A DNA stretch of 36,431 nucleotides from DATJYV01 sp035499415 (GTDB taxonomy: Bacteria; Bacteroidota; Ignavibacteria; UBA10030), in NCBI GenBank assembly GCA_035499415.1, contig DATJYV010000079.1, positions 1 to 36,431 of the forward strand. Reading direction: 5' to 3'. Under the pieces are notes generated by a model, which was not told the DNA's origin, ran no database searches, and was given only the letters and a program-made list of their open reading frames with translations. The position numbers and the translations under genes are program-made. Shown here in pieces: positions 23,199-31,584 of the stretch (positions within the stretch are counted from its first letter, which is position 1; the number at the start of each line of letters is the position of its first letter).

Positions 23199-24332
23199 AT
23201 GAGCTGGAATCGCATCATAGGACAGGGGAGGGTGAAATCGATCCTGCGGCGGGCCCTCCAGACAGACCGGGTTGCCCACGCATACCTGTTTTCCGGCCCG
23301 GAAGGAGTCGGCACGGATGCGCTTGCAATCGAGCTTGCCAGGGCCCTGAACTGTTCGGAGTCGAAGGAGGAAGCGTGCGAACACTGTCCCAATTGCAGAA
23401 GGACGGCGGTGTTGCAGCATCCGAATCTCCAGTTTCTCTTCGCGCTTCCCGTGGGCAAATCGGAGAAGCAAGGAGACGATCCGTTGACGAGTCTTTCCCA
23501 GGAGCAGGTGGAGAGCGTGCGTGAACAGCTGCGGCTCAAAGCGATCGACCCGTACCATCGTGTTGAAATTCCGAAGGCAACCTTCATCAAGATCAACAGC
23601 ATCCGGCAGTTGAAACGCACATCCGCTCTCTCGCAATCCGAACCGGGAAGGAAGGTATTCATAATTTCCGCCGCCGAGCAGATGAACAATGAGGCCAGCA
23701 ACGCGCTCCTCAAAACACTGGAAGAGCCGCTTGCCGACACGGTTCTCCTTCTCACGACCTCCGAAAAGGAGCGGCTCCTGCCGACGATCGTATCCCGCTG
23801 TCAGGTGTTTCAGTGCGACCCGCTTGCGGCGGGAGAAATCGAGCGCGCATTGGTCGAACGGGATGGGGCTTCCGCCGAAGACGCAGCCGTTGTCTCTTCG
23901 ATTGCCGAAGGAAGTTACTCGGTTGCGCGCGAGCTCCTCTCGGATGACCTGGTCAAAGAGCGCGCGTCCGTGGTGGAGTTCCTTCGGATGGTGGTCGGCA
24001 GTCAACGCATTCGGCTGGTGTCCTTCATCGAAGAGTACTCCTCCTCCAAAGACCGCCCGTCGCTCGAACGGTGGTTGAAGGTCCTTCAGTCCTGGCTGCG
24101 CGAGGCGCTCATCCTCAACGAGGGCGTTCATGCGTCGGGACCTCCCGCCGAAAAGTCGGTCGTGGAAAATTTCGTCCGGCGATTTCCGGAGGCGGACTTG
24201 ATTGCCGCGCAGGGAAGCGTCGAGCGGGCGATTGTCCATCTTCGGAAAAATGTGTACATTCCTCTCGTTCTGTCGTCTCTTGCGGCCGATCTCAAGCTGT
24301 CCATCATCCATCCTCTCAGCCATGGCGTTTAA
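23199..24332 (+). CDS. holB: DNA polymerase III subunit delta prime
   Basis: Clamp-loader subunit. The 377-residue protein begins WNRIIGQGRVKSILRRAL and has an AAA+ core with a zinc knuckle (CEHCPNC). The P-loop position reads GPEGVGTDALA: the catalytic Lys is absent, as expected for delta prime, which does not hydrolyse ATP. Sensor-type segments NNEASNALLKTLEEP and LLPTIVSRCQVF are conserved. It starts 9 bases after the Omp85 gene and overlaps metG by 11 bases. Confidence 0.92.
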   Translation: MSWNRIIGQGRVKSILRRALQTDRVAHAYLFSGPEGVGTDALAIELARALNCSESKEEACEHCPNCRRTAVLQHPNLQFLFALPVGKSEKQGDDPLTSLSQEQVESVREQLRLKAIDPYHRVEIPKATFIKINSIRQLKRTSALSQSEPGRKVFIISAAEQMNNEASNALLKTLEEPLADTVLLLTTSEKERLLPTIVSRCQVFQCDPLAAGEIERALVERDGASAEDAAVVSSIAEGSYSVARELLSDDLVKERASVVEFLRMVVGSQRIRLVSFIEEYSSSKDRPSLERWLKVLQSWLREALILNEGVHASGPPAEKSVVENFVRRFPEADLIAAQGSVERAIVHLRKNVYIPLVLSSLAADLKLSIIHPLSHGV

Positions 24333-26385
24333 GAGAATTCTTGTCACGGCCGCGCTCCCGTACGCGAACGATGACATCCACCTCGGCCATCTCGCCGGCG
24401 CGTATCTGCCGTCGGATATCTACGTTCGATACCAGCGACTGAAGAAACGCGATGTGCTCTTCGTCTGCGGTTCCGATGAACATGGCGTGGCGATCACGGT
24501 CTCTGCGGAAAAGGAGGGGGTGACGCCCCGGACGATTGTCGACCGCTACCATCCGGCGAACCGGGCGGCGTTCGAGAAGTTCGGAATGAGCTTCGACATC
24601 TTCTCGCGGACCACGCTCCCCCTGCACCATGCGACGGCGCAGACGTTCTTCCGGCGGTTTCACGAAGCAAAAGTCCTGAAGGAAAAGGACGAGAACCAGC
24701 TCTATTGCGAGAAGGACCGGATGTTTCTTGCGGACCGGTACGTCGAGGGAACGTGTCCCAACTGCAAGTATCCGCAGGCGCGCGGCGACCAATGCGAGAA
24801 CTGCGGGACGTGGTTGAACCAGACAGATTTGATCGAACCGCGATGCAAGATATGCGGAACGGTTCCTGTTGTCCGCACGACCTCGCATTGGTACTTTCCG
24901 CTCGGCAATTACCAGAAGCGCCTGGAGGCATACATCCGGGAGAGGAATGAACGGGATGGGTGGAAGGAGAATGTGCTGCGGTACTGCGAAAGCTGGTTCA
25001 AAGAGGGCCTGCAGGATCGCGCGGTCACGAGGGATATCCGTTGGGGCGTGCCCGTGCCGATATCCGGCTATGAAGGCAAAGTGATTTACGTCTGGTTCGA
25101 CGCGGTTCTGGGTTATATTTCGGCGACAAAGGAGTGGGCTGAAAAAAAGGGAACGCCGGACCGGTGGAAGGAGTATTGGCAGAGCGAAGACACAAAGTAT
25201 GTCGCATTCATCGGCAAGGACAATGTCGTGTTCCACTGCATTGTTTTCCCGGCGATGCTGATGGCTTGGAACGATGCGGGCGATGGGACATACATCCTTC
25301 CCGAGAACGTTCCTGCAAACGAATTCCTGAACTTCGAGGGTCAAAAGTTTTCAAAAAGTCGCGGCTGGGGAATCGATGTACAGGATTTCCTGAAATTCTT
25401 TCCTGCCGACGACCTCCGATACGCGCTTGCAGTCAACCTGCCGGAAACACGCGACAGTGATTTCATTCTCAAGGATTTTCAGGCGCGGACGAACAACGAG
25501 TTGGCGGATAACCTCGGAAACTTCATCAACCGGACGATGGCCTTTGCCGAAAAACACTTTGACGGCCGGGTCCCCGCGTGCGGGCCGCTCAGCGCGATGG
25601 ACCGCGAGATGACCGCGCGGCTGCACGATGCCCCGGTGCGCGTCGGGGAGAACTTCGAGCATTACCGCATGAGGGAAGGCGTCCAGGAGGCAATGAACGT
25701 CGCTCGCGCCGCGAACAAGTACTTCAACGATTCCGAGCCGTGGAAGACGGTGAAGAGCGACCGCAGTCGATGCGAGACGACGATCCACGTGTGTCTGCAG
25801 GTTGTTCGAACACTTTGCGTCCTGCTCGAGCCGGTGGTACCGGCGACGGCCCGCAGCACGTGGAGGATGCTCGGTCTCGGCGAGCCGATCGAAAAAGCCG
25901 AATGGGACCGCGCGGCGGAGTTTCAGCTGAAGGCAGGCGGAAAGCTTGGAACTGCGGGGATCCTTATCAGGAAAATAGAGGACGGGGAAATTGATGCGTT
26001 GAAACAATTCATCCAAAGACCGCCGGAGTCGAAACCCGAAACGGCAGCCGCCCCCGTCTCCGAGGTGAGCATCGAGGATTTTCGTCGTATCGAGCTGAAA
26101 ACAGCGACGATCGTGAGAGCGGAAAAAGTTCCGAAATCTCAAAAACTCCTGCGCCTGGACGTTCAGATTGGGACGGAAGAACGACAGATCGTCGCCGGGA
26201 TCGCGTTGCAGTATAAGCCGGAGGAACTGGTGGGAAGGAGCGTGGTGATCGTCACGAATTTGAAATCGGCAAGACTCATGGGGTTGGAGTCACACGGCAT
26301 GCTTTTGGCGGCAAACAGCGCGGACGGCACTCTCTCCATCATCACCCCTTCTGAAAATGTGCCGAGCGGAAGCATCGTAAAGTAG
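24322..26385 (+). CDS. metG: Methionyl-tRNA synthetase with C-terminal tRNA-binding domain
   Basis: Charges tRNA-Met. The start ATG at 24322, inside the holB end, gives the normal beginning MAFKRILVTAALPYANDDIH with the HLGH motif (residues 20-23); the longer upstream frame is discarded. A zinc-binding insert (CPNC ... CENC ... CKIC) follows around residues 145-180. The KMSKS loop is KFSKSRGW (about residues 342-349). An anticodon domain is followed by an EMAP-II/Trbp111-like domain (about 585-687, SIEDFRRIELKTATIVRAEK), used for dimerisation and tRNA binding. 687 residues. Confidence 0.97.
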   Translation: MAFKRILVTAALPYANDDIHLGHLAGAYLPSDIYVRYQRLKKRDVLFVCGSDEHGVAITVSAEKEGVTPRTIVDRYHPANRAAFEKFGMSFDIFSRTTLPLHHATAQTFFRRFHEAKVLKEKDENQLYCEKDRMFLADRYVEGTCPNCKYPQARGDQCENCGTWLNQTDLIEPRCKICGTVPVVRTTSHWYFPLGNYQKRLEAYIRERNERDGWKENVLRYCESWFKEGLQDRAVTRDIRWGVPVPISGYEGKVIYVWFDAVLGYISATKEWAEKKGTPDRWKEYWQSEDTKYVAFIGKDNVVFHCIVFPAMLMAWNDAGDGTYILPENVPANEFLNFEGQKFSKSRGWGIDVQDFLKFFPADDLRYALAVNLPETRDSDFILKDFQARTNNELADNLGNFINRTMAFAEKHFDGRVPACGPLSAMDREMTARLHDAPVRVGENFEHYRMREGVQEAMNVARAANKYFNDSEPWKTVKSDRSRCETTIHVCLQVVRTLCVLLEPVVPATARSTWRMLGLGEPIEKAEWDRAAEFQLKAGGKLGTAGILIRKIEDGEIDALKQFIQRPPESKPETAAAPVSEVSIEDFRRIELKTATIVRAEKVPKSQKLLRLDVQIGTEERQIVAGIALQYKPEELVGRSVVIVTNLKSARLMGLESHGMLLAANSADGTLSIITPSENVPSGSIVK

Positions 26386-26399
26386 GACGTGCGCGGTTG

Positions 26400-26426
26400 A
26401 ATCCCGTGAAAAATTCGGCCGGGATT
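26400..26426 (+). terminator. Hairpin after metG, possible terminator
   Basis: AATCCCG (26400-26406) and CGGGATT (26420-26426) form a perfect 7-bp stem with a 13-base loop 14 bases after the metG stop. There is no adjacent T-run, so termination is only suggested. Confidence 0.3.
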
Positions 26427-26462
26427 GCAATTGAACGCTCCGTCTTTTCGCAACTCCGTTCC

Positions 26463-26491
26463 TTGCAATAATTTTGAGTTTCTGGTATATT
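26463..26491 (+). promoter_or_regulatory. Promoter of the plus-strand menaquinone operon
   Basis: TTGCAA (26463-26468), 17-bp spacer, TATATT (26486-26491), 35 bases before the ubiA start at 26527. No further promoter is visible until the end of mqnC, so six genes probably share this transcript. Confidence 0.65.
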
Positions 26492-26526
26492 GTCTTCTCT
26501 GATTCATTTCATAACCTCTCAGCGCC

Positions 26527-27372
26527 GTGTCTTCCAGGGTCAGGAATTTCGTGCGGTTCGTCAAGATCGAGCACACCCTTTTTTCCCTGCCGCTCATCTA
26601 CAGCGGAGTTTTCCTCGCCGCAAAGGATCCGCCGCCGATCGCCGTTCTTCTCCTCGTGCTTATGGGAGCCACGGGGGCCCGCACGGCAGCCCTCGCGCTC
26701 AATCGGATCATCGACCGGGAGATTGACGGCCGAAACCCGCGAACGGTAAGCCGGGAGCTCCCGAGCGGTCGCATGTCGACGTTTGAAGCGGGGATGGTGC
26801 TGGCGCTTTCCCTTGTCGTTTACGCGGGAGCCGCGGCCCTGATCTCGCCGTTTTGTCTGATGCTATCGCCCCTGCCGCTCGTCGTGTTTACCGCGTATCC
26901 GTACATGAAGAGGTTCACGGTCCTCGCACACTTTGGCGTCGGTCTTGGCCTCGCGATGGCTCCCCTGGGAGGCTGGTTTTCCGTCCAGCATTCGTTCGAG
27001 GGAATTCTACCGGCTGTGCTCCTCGGAATTTTCACCCTGCTGTGGGTCGCCGGTTTTGATGTCATCTATTCCACGCTCGACGAATTGTTCGACCGCGAAG
27101 AGAATCTCCATTCGTTCAGCGCCCGGTTTGGACGTGCGAAAGCGCTCACGATCGCCGGATATCTTCACGCGGCTTCGTTTATCGTCCTCGGCCTCCTGTT
27201 CACGGTCTATATCCGGGCGCTGGCGGCGCTTCCGTTTCTCCTCCTATCCGGCTATCTCCTGTACCTCGAGCATCACAAATCGGAAGACGTCGAACTCGCA
27301 TTTTTCAGGATCAACGCGATCCTTGGATTCTCCGTGTTTGCGATGGTTCTGGCGGGAGTATACTTTCCATGA
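26527..27372 (+). CDS. ubiA: UbiA-family polyprenyltransferase (MqnP-type)
   Basis: Integral membrane prenyltransferase. In this context it probably attaches the polyprenyl chain to 1,4-dihydroxy-6-naphthoate in the futalosine menaquinone route. The start is the GTG at 26527. The first Asp-rich motif is NRIIDREID (Asn59, Asp63, Asp67), followed by NPRTVSRELPSG. The second is DVIYSTLDELFDRE (Asp178, Asp185, Asp189). About eight or nine hydrophobic segments fill the rest of the 281 residues. It overlaps ubiX by 4 bases. 4-Hydroxybenzoate prenylation for ubiquinone is less likely because all neighbours belong to the menaquinone pathway. Confidence 0.9.
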   Translation: MSSRVRNFVRFVKIEHTLFSLPLIYSGVFLAAKDPPPIAVLLLVLMGATGARTAALALNRIIDREIDGRNPRTVSRELPSGRMSTFEAGMVLALSLVVYAGAAALISPFCLMLSPLPLVVFTAYPYMKRFTVLAHFGVGLGLAMAPLGGWFSVQHSFEGILPAVLLGIFTLLWVAGFDVIYSTLDELFDREENLHSFSARFGRAKALTIAGYLHAASFIVLGLLFTVYIRALAALPFLLLSGYLLYLEHHKSEDVELAFFRINAILGFSVFAMVLAGVYFP

Positions 27373-27920
27373 GGATCGTTGTCGGCATAACCGGATCCTC
27401 CGGGGCAATGTTTGCCCGCGAATTCCTGAAGGAATGTCCGGGGGACAAGTATCTCGTCGTGAGCAGGTGGGGAAAGGTGCTTTTGAAGGATGAATTGGGG
27501 ATTGGCGAGAAGGAGCTGAGTCCCTTCGTCAAGCGCCAGTTTTCGGACGACGACCTGGCCGCTCCGCTCGCCTCGGGGTCGAACGCCATCGATGCGGTTG
27601 TGATACTTCCATGCTCCGTCTCAACGATGGGAAAAATTGCGTCGGGAATCGGCGATACGCTGATCACGCGTGCTGCGCAGGTCGCTTTGAAGGAACGGAA
27701 GAAGCTGGTGCTCTGCCTTCGCGAAACGCCTCTGTCGACGCTTGCGCTCGAACAGGCCGCGCGACTTTCCCGCGACGGTGCCATGATCATGCCCATTGCG
27801 CCTCCGTGCTACCATGTGCCCAAATCCGTCGACGAGCTCGTCCGGGCGTTCACGGCGCGCGTCCAGGGCATCCTCGGATTCCCGGTTGCGAAGGGTTGGC
27901 GGGCTGAGGAGCTTGAATGA
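27369..27920 (+). CDS. ubiX: UbiX-family flavin prenyltransferase
   Basis: Makes the prenylated FMN cofactor that UbiD decarboxylases need. The 183-residue protein begins with the nucleotide-binding loop RIVVGITGSSGAMFAREF and carries CSVSTMGKIASGIGDTLITRAA, CLRETPLSTL and a C-terminal MIMPIAPPCYHVPKS, all standard for UbiX. It overlaps ubiA by 4 bases (ATGA) and is followed 9 bases later by its partner ubiD. Confidence 0.94.
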   Translation: MRIVVGITGSSGAMFAREFLKECPGDKYLVVSRWGKVLLKDELGIGEKELSPFVKRQFSDDDLAAPLASGSNAIDAVVILPCSVSTMGKIASGIGDTLITRAAQVALKERKKLVLCLRETPLSTLALEQAARLSRDGAMIMPIAPPCYHVPKSVDELVRAFTARVQGILGFPVAKGWRAEELE

Positions 27921-27929
27921 GGGGGGTGC

Positions 27930-29693
27930 GTGACTGATTTTCCCGCTCTCGGAGAGTTTGCACGATACCTGGAATCGGAAGGCGAATTGACGAGGGTGAG
28001 GGTCGAAGTCGACCCAAAGCTCGAGATGACGGCAATAGCCGTTCGGGCACTGAAGGAACGAAAGCCCGCGTTGCTCTTTGAAAAAGTGAAGGGTTCGGAC
28101 ATCCCGGTGGTCATGAATCTCTTCGCGTCCGACCGTCGGATCGAGCTTGCGCTCGGAAGACATCCGGAACAGATCGGCTCGGAGCTGGTCGGATTTTTTG
28201 AGCGCATCATGCCTCCCTCGGCGAAACTCCTTTGGAAGGAACGGAAGACGCTCACTCGCTTCGCCCGGTCGCGCGCCCGCCGCGTTGGCTCCGGAAGTTC
28301 GCAGGAAGTCTCCGCCGAAGTGAACCTCGCGCGCCTCCCGGTTCAGGTTTGTTGGCCCGCCGACGCAGGACGTTTCATCACAATGGGTCAGGTTATGACG
28401 CAGGACCCGGTCGATGCGAAAAGGAATGTCGGAATCTATCGTCTCCAGCTGTACGACGAGCGAACGACCGGCATGCACTGGCAAATCCAAAAAGGGGGCG
28501 GTTTCCATTACTATCGTGCCGAACGGTTGGGACGGGATCTGGAAGTCGCCGTCGTGCTGGGCTCTGACCCTGCATTGCTCCTGGCTTCGGTCGCCGCGCT
28601 GCCGGAAGAAATTGACGAGGTCCAATTCGCCTCCTTCCTGCGGGGCAAACCGTTTCCGCTCGTGAAAGCAAAAACGATTTCGATGGACGTGCCGGCAAAC
28701 GCGGAATTTATTCTGGAGGGGGTCGTCCCGCCCCGGGAACGGCGGATGGAAGGACCGTTCGGCGACCACTTTGGCCACTACTCGGCGGCGGCTCCGTTTC
28801 CGGTTTTTCACGTTCGACACATCGCACAACGACGAAACCCGGTCTATCCTGCGATCGTTGTCGGGCGGCCGCCGATGGAAGACAAATTCCTCGGCGACGC
28901 ATCGCAGAAAATTCTCGGCCCGCTCGCACGGCTGATTCACAAAGAGGTCCGTGACCTGTGGGCGTACTCCGAAGCGGGTTTTCACAACCTTCTCGTCGTC
29001 GCGGTTGAGGAGCGGTATAAGAAGGAAGCGCTGAAGGCGGCGCTCGGACTTCTCGGAACGGGTCAGCTGTCCCTGACGAAGACGCTCATTCTTGTGTCCG
29101 AGGAGGTCCCGGTCGCAGACTGGCGTTCCGTGTTGCGGGCAGTGAGGGAATCGTTCGACCCCCGGTACGATTTCCTTTTGCTGCCGAACGTTGCTCTTGA
29201 TACGCTCGATTTTACCAGCTATAAGATGGAGCTTGGGAGCAAGATGATCATCGACGCGACGACGAAGGATCGGCCGAGACCGCACCGTGTGACGCGGAAC
29301 CTGCCGGCGCTTGTGAGACGAATCGACCGGAGCATCGTCGACGCGGAGCTGGAAGAGGACTGTCTTCTCAAAGTAAAAGTCCGCGGGAAGGGTCGCGATA
29401 TTCTCGAGCGGCTGGTAAGGCACAGGGATGTTCGTTTCATTCCTGTCGTCGCCTGTGTCAGCGAAGACGTCAACATACGCGACCGGGAAGATTCGATCTG
29501 GGGGATTTTCACGCGGTTCGATTGTCAGCGCGACGTGACATTCACGGAGAAGAAGCTCGTGGGAGCTTCCCCGCTTTACGGTGGCGCGATGGGCATCGAC
29601 GCGACGTGGAAGAGAGGTTATCCGGACCCCCTGGTGATGAAGGATTCGATTGTCCGTAAAGTCGAAAATCGGTGGGAACAGTATTGGCGATGA
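27930..29693 (+). CDS. ubiD: UbiD-family decarboxylase (menaquinone synthesis)
   Basis: Prenyl-FMN-dependent decarboxylase; here expected to remove the carboxyl group of the prenylated 1,4-dihydroxy-6-naphthoate. The 587-residue protein starts at GTG 27930 (DFPALGEFARYLESEGELTR). The family core includes GRFITMGQVMTQDP, MHWQIQKGGGFHY, and the Glu/Arg-rich active-site segment around residues 250-285 (PANAEFILEGVVPPRERR, then EGPFGDHFGHYS). The C-terminal part contains MGIDATWK and a long insert-free tail typical of menaquinone-type UbiD. Neighbours ubiX, ubiA and mqn genes support the assignment. Confidence 0.93.
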   Translation: MTDFPALGEFARYLESEGELTRVRVEVDPKLEMTAIAVRALKERKPALLFEKVKGSDIPVVMNLFASDRRIELALGRHPEQIGSELVGFFERIMPPSAKLLWKERKTLTRFARSRARRVGSGSSQEVSAEVNLARLPVQVCWPADAGRFITMGQVMTQDPVDAKRNVGIYRLQLYDERTTGMHWQIQKGGGFHYYRAERLGRDLEVAVVLGSDPALLLASVAALPEEIDEVQFASFLRGKPFPLVKAKTISMDVPANAEFILEGVVPPRERRMEGPFGDHFGHYSAAAPFPVFHVRHIAQRRNPVYPAIVVGRPPMEDKFLGDASQKILGPLARLIHKEVRDLWAYSEAGFHNLLVVAVEERYKKEALKAALGLLGTGQLSLTKTLILVSEEVPVADWRSVLRAVRESFDPRYDFLLLPNVALDTLDFTSYKMELGSKMIIDATTKDRPRPHRVTRNLPALVRRIDRSIVDAELEEDCLLKVKVRGKGRDILERLVRHRDVRFIPVVACVSEDVNIRDREDSIWGIFTRFDCQRDVTFTEKKLVGASPLYGGAMGIDATWKRGYPDPLVMKDSIVRKVENRWEQYWR

Positions 29694-29706
29694 GCAGGTG
29701 TGCGGA

Positions 29707-31566
29707 ATGAATGATGACCTGACATTTCGGGACCAGGCACTCGGACCCGTATGGGCGAGAGTTCAGAGGGGCGAGCGCCTGACGGTCTCGGACGGTGTTA
29801 CGCTCCTATCAACGCGGGATCTTCTTGGGGTGGGGAAGATGGCGAGCGCCGTCCAGCGCCGGAAGAGCGGCGACGCAGTGTATTTTGTCGTCAATCAGAA
29901 AGTCGAGCCGACGAATATCTGCGTCCTGTCGTGCAGCTTCTGCGACTTTGCCACAAAGGCCGGACGACCGGACGCGTATGAACTCACCATCGAGCAAATT
30001 GTGAGCAGCATGTCTCCGGATGTCCAGGAAGTTCACATCACCGGCGGACTGCATCCGGAATGGAAATGGGAGTACTATCTCGAACTTCTGCGCTCGATCC
30101 GGAAGGCATTCCCGGCTGTCGACATCAAGGCGTTCACGGCGGTGGAGATCGATTTCTTTCACAAGAAGTTCCGGCTGCCTCTCGACGATGTTCTTCTGCA
30201 ATTGAAGGACGCTGGTTTGCGGACTCTTCCCGGTGGAGGTGCCGAGGTGTTCTCCGAGCGTGTCCGGCGGCTTCTGTTTAACCAGAAGATCGGCGCGAAG
30301 CGCTGGCTCGAAATTCACCGCCTCGCCCATCGCCTCGGGATACCGACGAATGCCACGATTCTCTACGGCCACGTGGAGACGCTGGAAGAGCGGGCGGCCC
30401 ATTTGACCCGGCTTCGCGAGCTGCAGGATGAGACCGGCGGTTTTCTCTCGTTTATTCCCCTCGCGTTCCAGCCGGGGGAGACGGGGATCAAACCGAGCGG
30501 ACAATTCACCTCGGCCGTGGATGATCTCAGGATGATTGCTGTTTCGCGGCTTCTGTTTGATAACGTCCCCCACATCAAGGCGTACTGGGTCATGCTCACC
30601 GAGGAAGTCGCATCGGTCGCGCTGAATTTCGGCGCCGACGACATGGACGGCACGGTGCGGGGAGAGCGGATTGCGCACGATGCGGGGGCCATCAGCCCGT
30701 CGGCCCTGGCGAAAGAACAACTCATCAAGATCATCCGGGATGCCGGAAAAATTCCCGTCGAGAGAGACATCTATTACAACCCCGTCCACCTTCATTCTTC
30801 GGACGTCGTCGGCAAGATCCCGTATCTCAACTCCGCTCCGTTCTACGAGAACCTCGAGCGCCGGCAATTCAAGATCATGCCGGTGTCGCCGCGGAGGATG
30901 GGGATGTTGTGCGCCCAGGAAGAGCTCGTCGCGGGCCCGTTTTCCCTCGTGGACTACCTAGCGCAACGGGACGGCCTCGACCCGCTCGACTTCTGCATCG
31001 CGACCCGGGACCAGGTCAAGAGCGTTCTTCTGTTCTCCAATCACGGCTGGAAGGAACTGGACGGGAAAAAAATCGGCGTGACGGACGATACATCGACATC
31101 CGTGAAGTTGCTGCAGGTTCTGCTCGAGAGGAAGTACGAGGTGAACGCGTCGTTCGTGCGCCTCCATGCGGGCGTGAACGACTATTCGGATTTTGATGCC
31201 CTGCTTCTGATCGGAGATGAGGCGCTCCGGTGGCGGAAAAAAGGGCTCAAAGGTTTCGAAATTGTTTACGATCTCGCGACGGAGTGGTACCAATGGCAGC
31301 AGCTGCCGTTCGTATTTGCACTCTGGGCCGTCCGCAAATCTGTCGCTCCGGAAAAGCGGGAGCTGCTCAGCGGTCTCATCCAGGATTCGCTTATGAGCGC
31401 GGAGGATGATATGAAGAGCGTGGGAGCGCTGCACGCGAAACAAATAGGCCTCACGCAGGAAGAGACATTGGACTACCTTCACGGGATAAACTACCGGCTT
31501 GGAGACAGGGAACGGCTTGCGATCGAACGGTTTCAGACTCTCCTGGAAGCCGTTCGTGTCGGATGA
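29707..31566 (+). CDS. mqnE-mqnA: Fusion protein: aminofutalosine synthase MqnE + chorismate dehydratase MqnA
   Basis: Two consecutive enzymes of early futalosine menaquinone synthesis in one 619-residue chain. Residues 1 to ~362 are the radical SAM enzyme MqnE: the cluster motif is Cys72-x3-Cys76-x2-Cys79 (CVLSCSFCDF), followed by EVHITGGLHPEWKWEYY, LPGGGAEVFSERVR and LQDETGGFLSFIPLAFQPG. Residues ~365-619 are MqnA: VVGKIPYLNSAPFYENLE matches its N-terminus, then GPFSLVDYLAQ, KIGVTDDTSTSVKLLQVLL and LLIGDEALRW. The frame is continuous across the junction, with no stop or internal start required. The ATG at 29707 lies 13 bases after the ubiD stop and is preferred to the in-frame ATG at 29650, which lies inside ubiD. 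MqnA makes 3-enolpyruvylbenzoate, which MqnE uses, so the fusion joins successive steps. Confidence 0.93.
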   Translation: MNDDLTFRDQALGPVWARVQRGERLTVSDGVTLLSTRDLLGVGKMASAVQRRKSGDAVYFVVNQKVEPTNICVLSCSFCDFATKAGRPDAYELTIEQIVSSMSPDVQEVHITGGLHPEWKWEYYLELLRSIRKAFPAVDIKAFTAVEIDFFHKKFRLPLDDVLLQLKDAGLRTLPGGGAEVFSERVRRLLFNQKIGAKRWLEIHRLAHRLGIPTNATILYGHVETLEERAAHLTRLRELQDETGGFLSFIPLAFQPGETGIKPSGQFTSAVDDLRMIAVSRLLFDNVPHIKAYWVMLTEEVASVALNFGADDMDGTVRGERIAHDAGAISPSALAKEQLIKIIRDAGKIPVERDIYYNPVHLHSSDVVGKIPYLNSAPFYENLERRQFKIMPVSPRRMGMLCAQEELVAGPFSLVDYLAQRDGLDPLDFCIATRDQVKSVLLFSNHGWKELDGKKIGVTDDTSTSVKLLQVLLERKYEVNASFVRLHAGVNDYSDFDALLLIGDEALRWRKKGLKGFEIVYDLATEWYQWQQLPFVFALWAVRKSVAPEKRELLSGLIQDSLMSAEDDMKSVGALHAKQIGLTQEETLDYLHGINYRLGDRERLAIERFQTLLEAVRVG

Positions 31567-31584
31567 TGTTTTCACATTCGGAAC

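Noticed and set aside
23199..24332. holB as a damaged ATPase because the P-loop Lys is missing
   Set aside because: Delta prime subunits normally lack a functional P-loop; the rest of the gene is intact.
22578..24377. 599-codon minus-strand frame opposite the Omp85 gene and holB
   Set aside because: Shadow of two clear genes; no domain, no promoter or ribosome site.
27621..29423. 600-codon open frame on the minus strand opposite ubiX/ubiD
   Set aside because: It lies antisense to well-identified genes, has no recognisable motif, and its composition (many Arg, Pro, His) is that of a GC-rich shadow frame.
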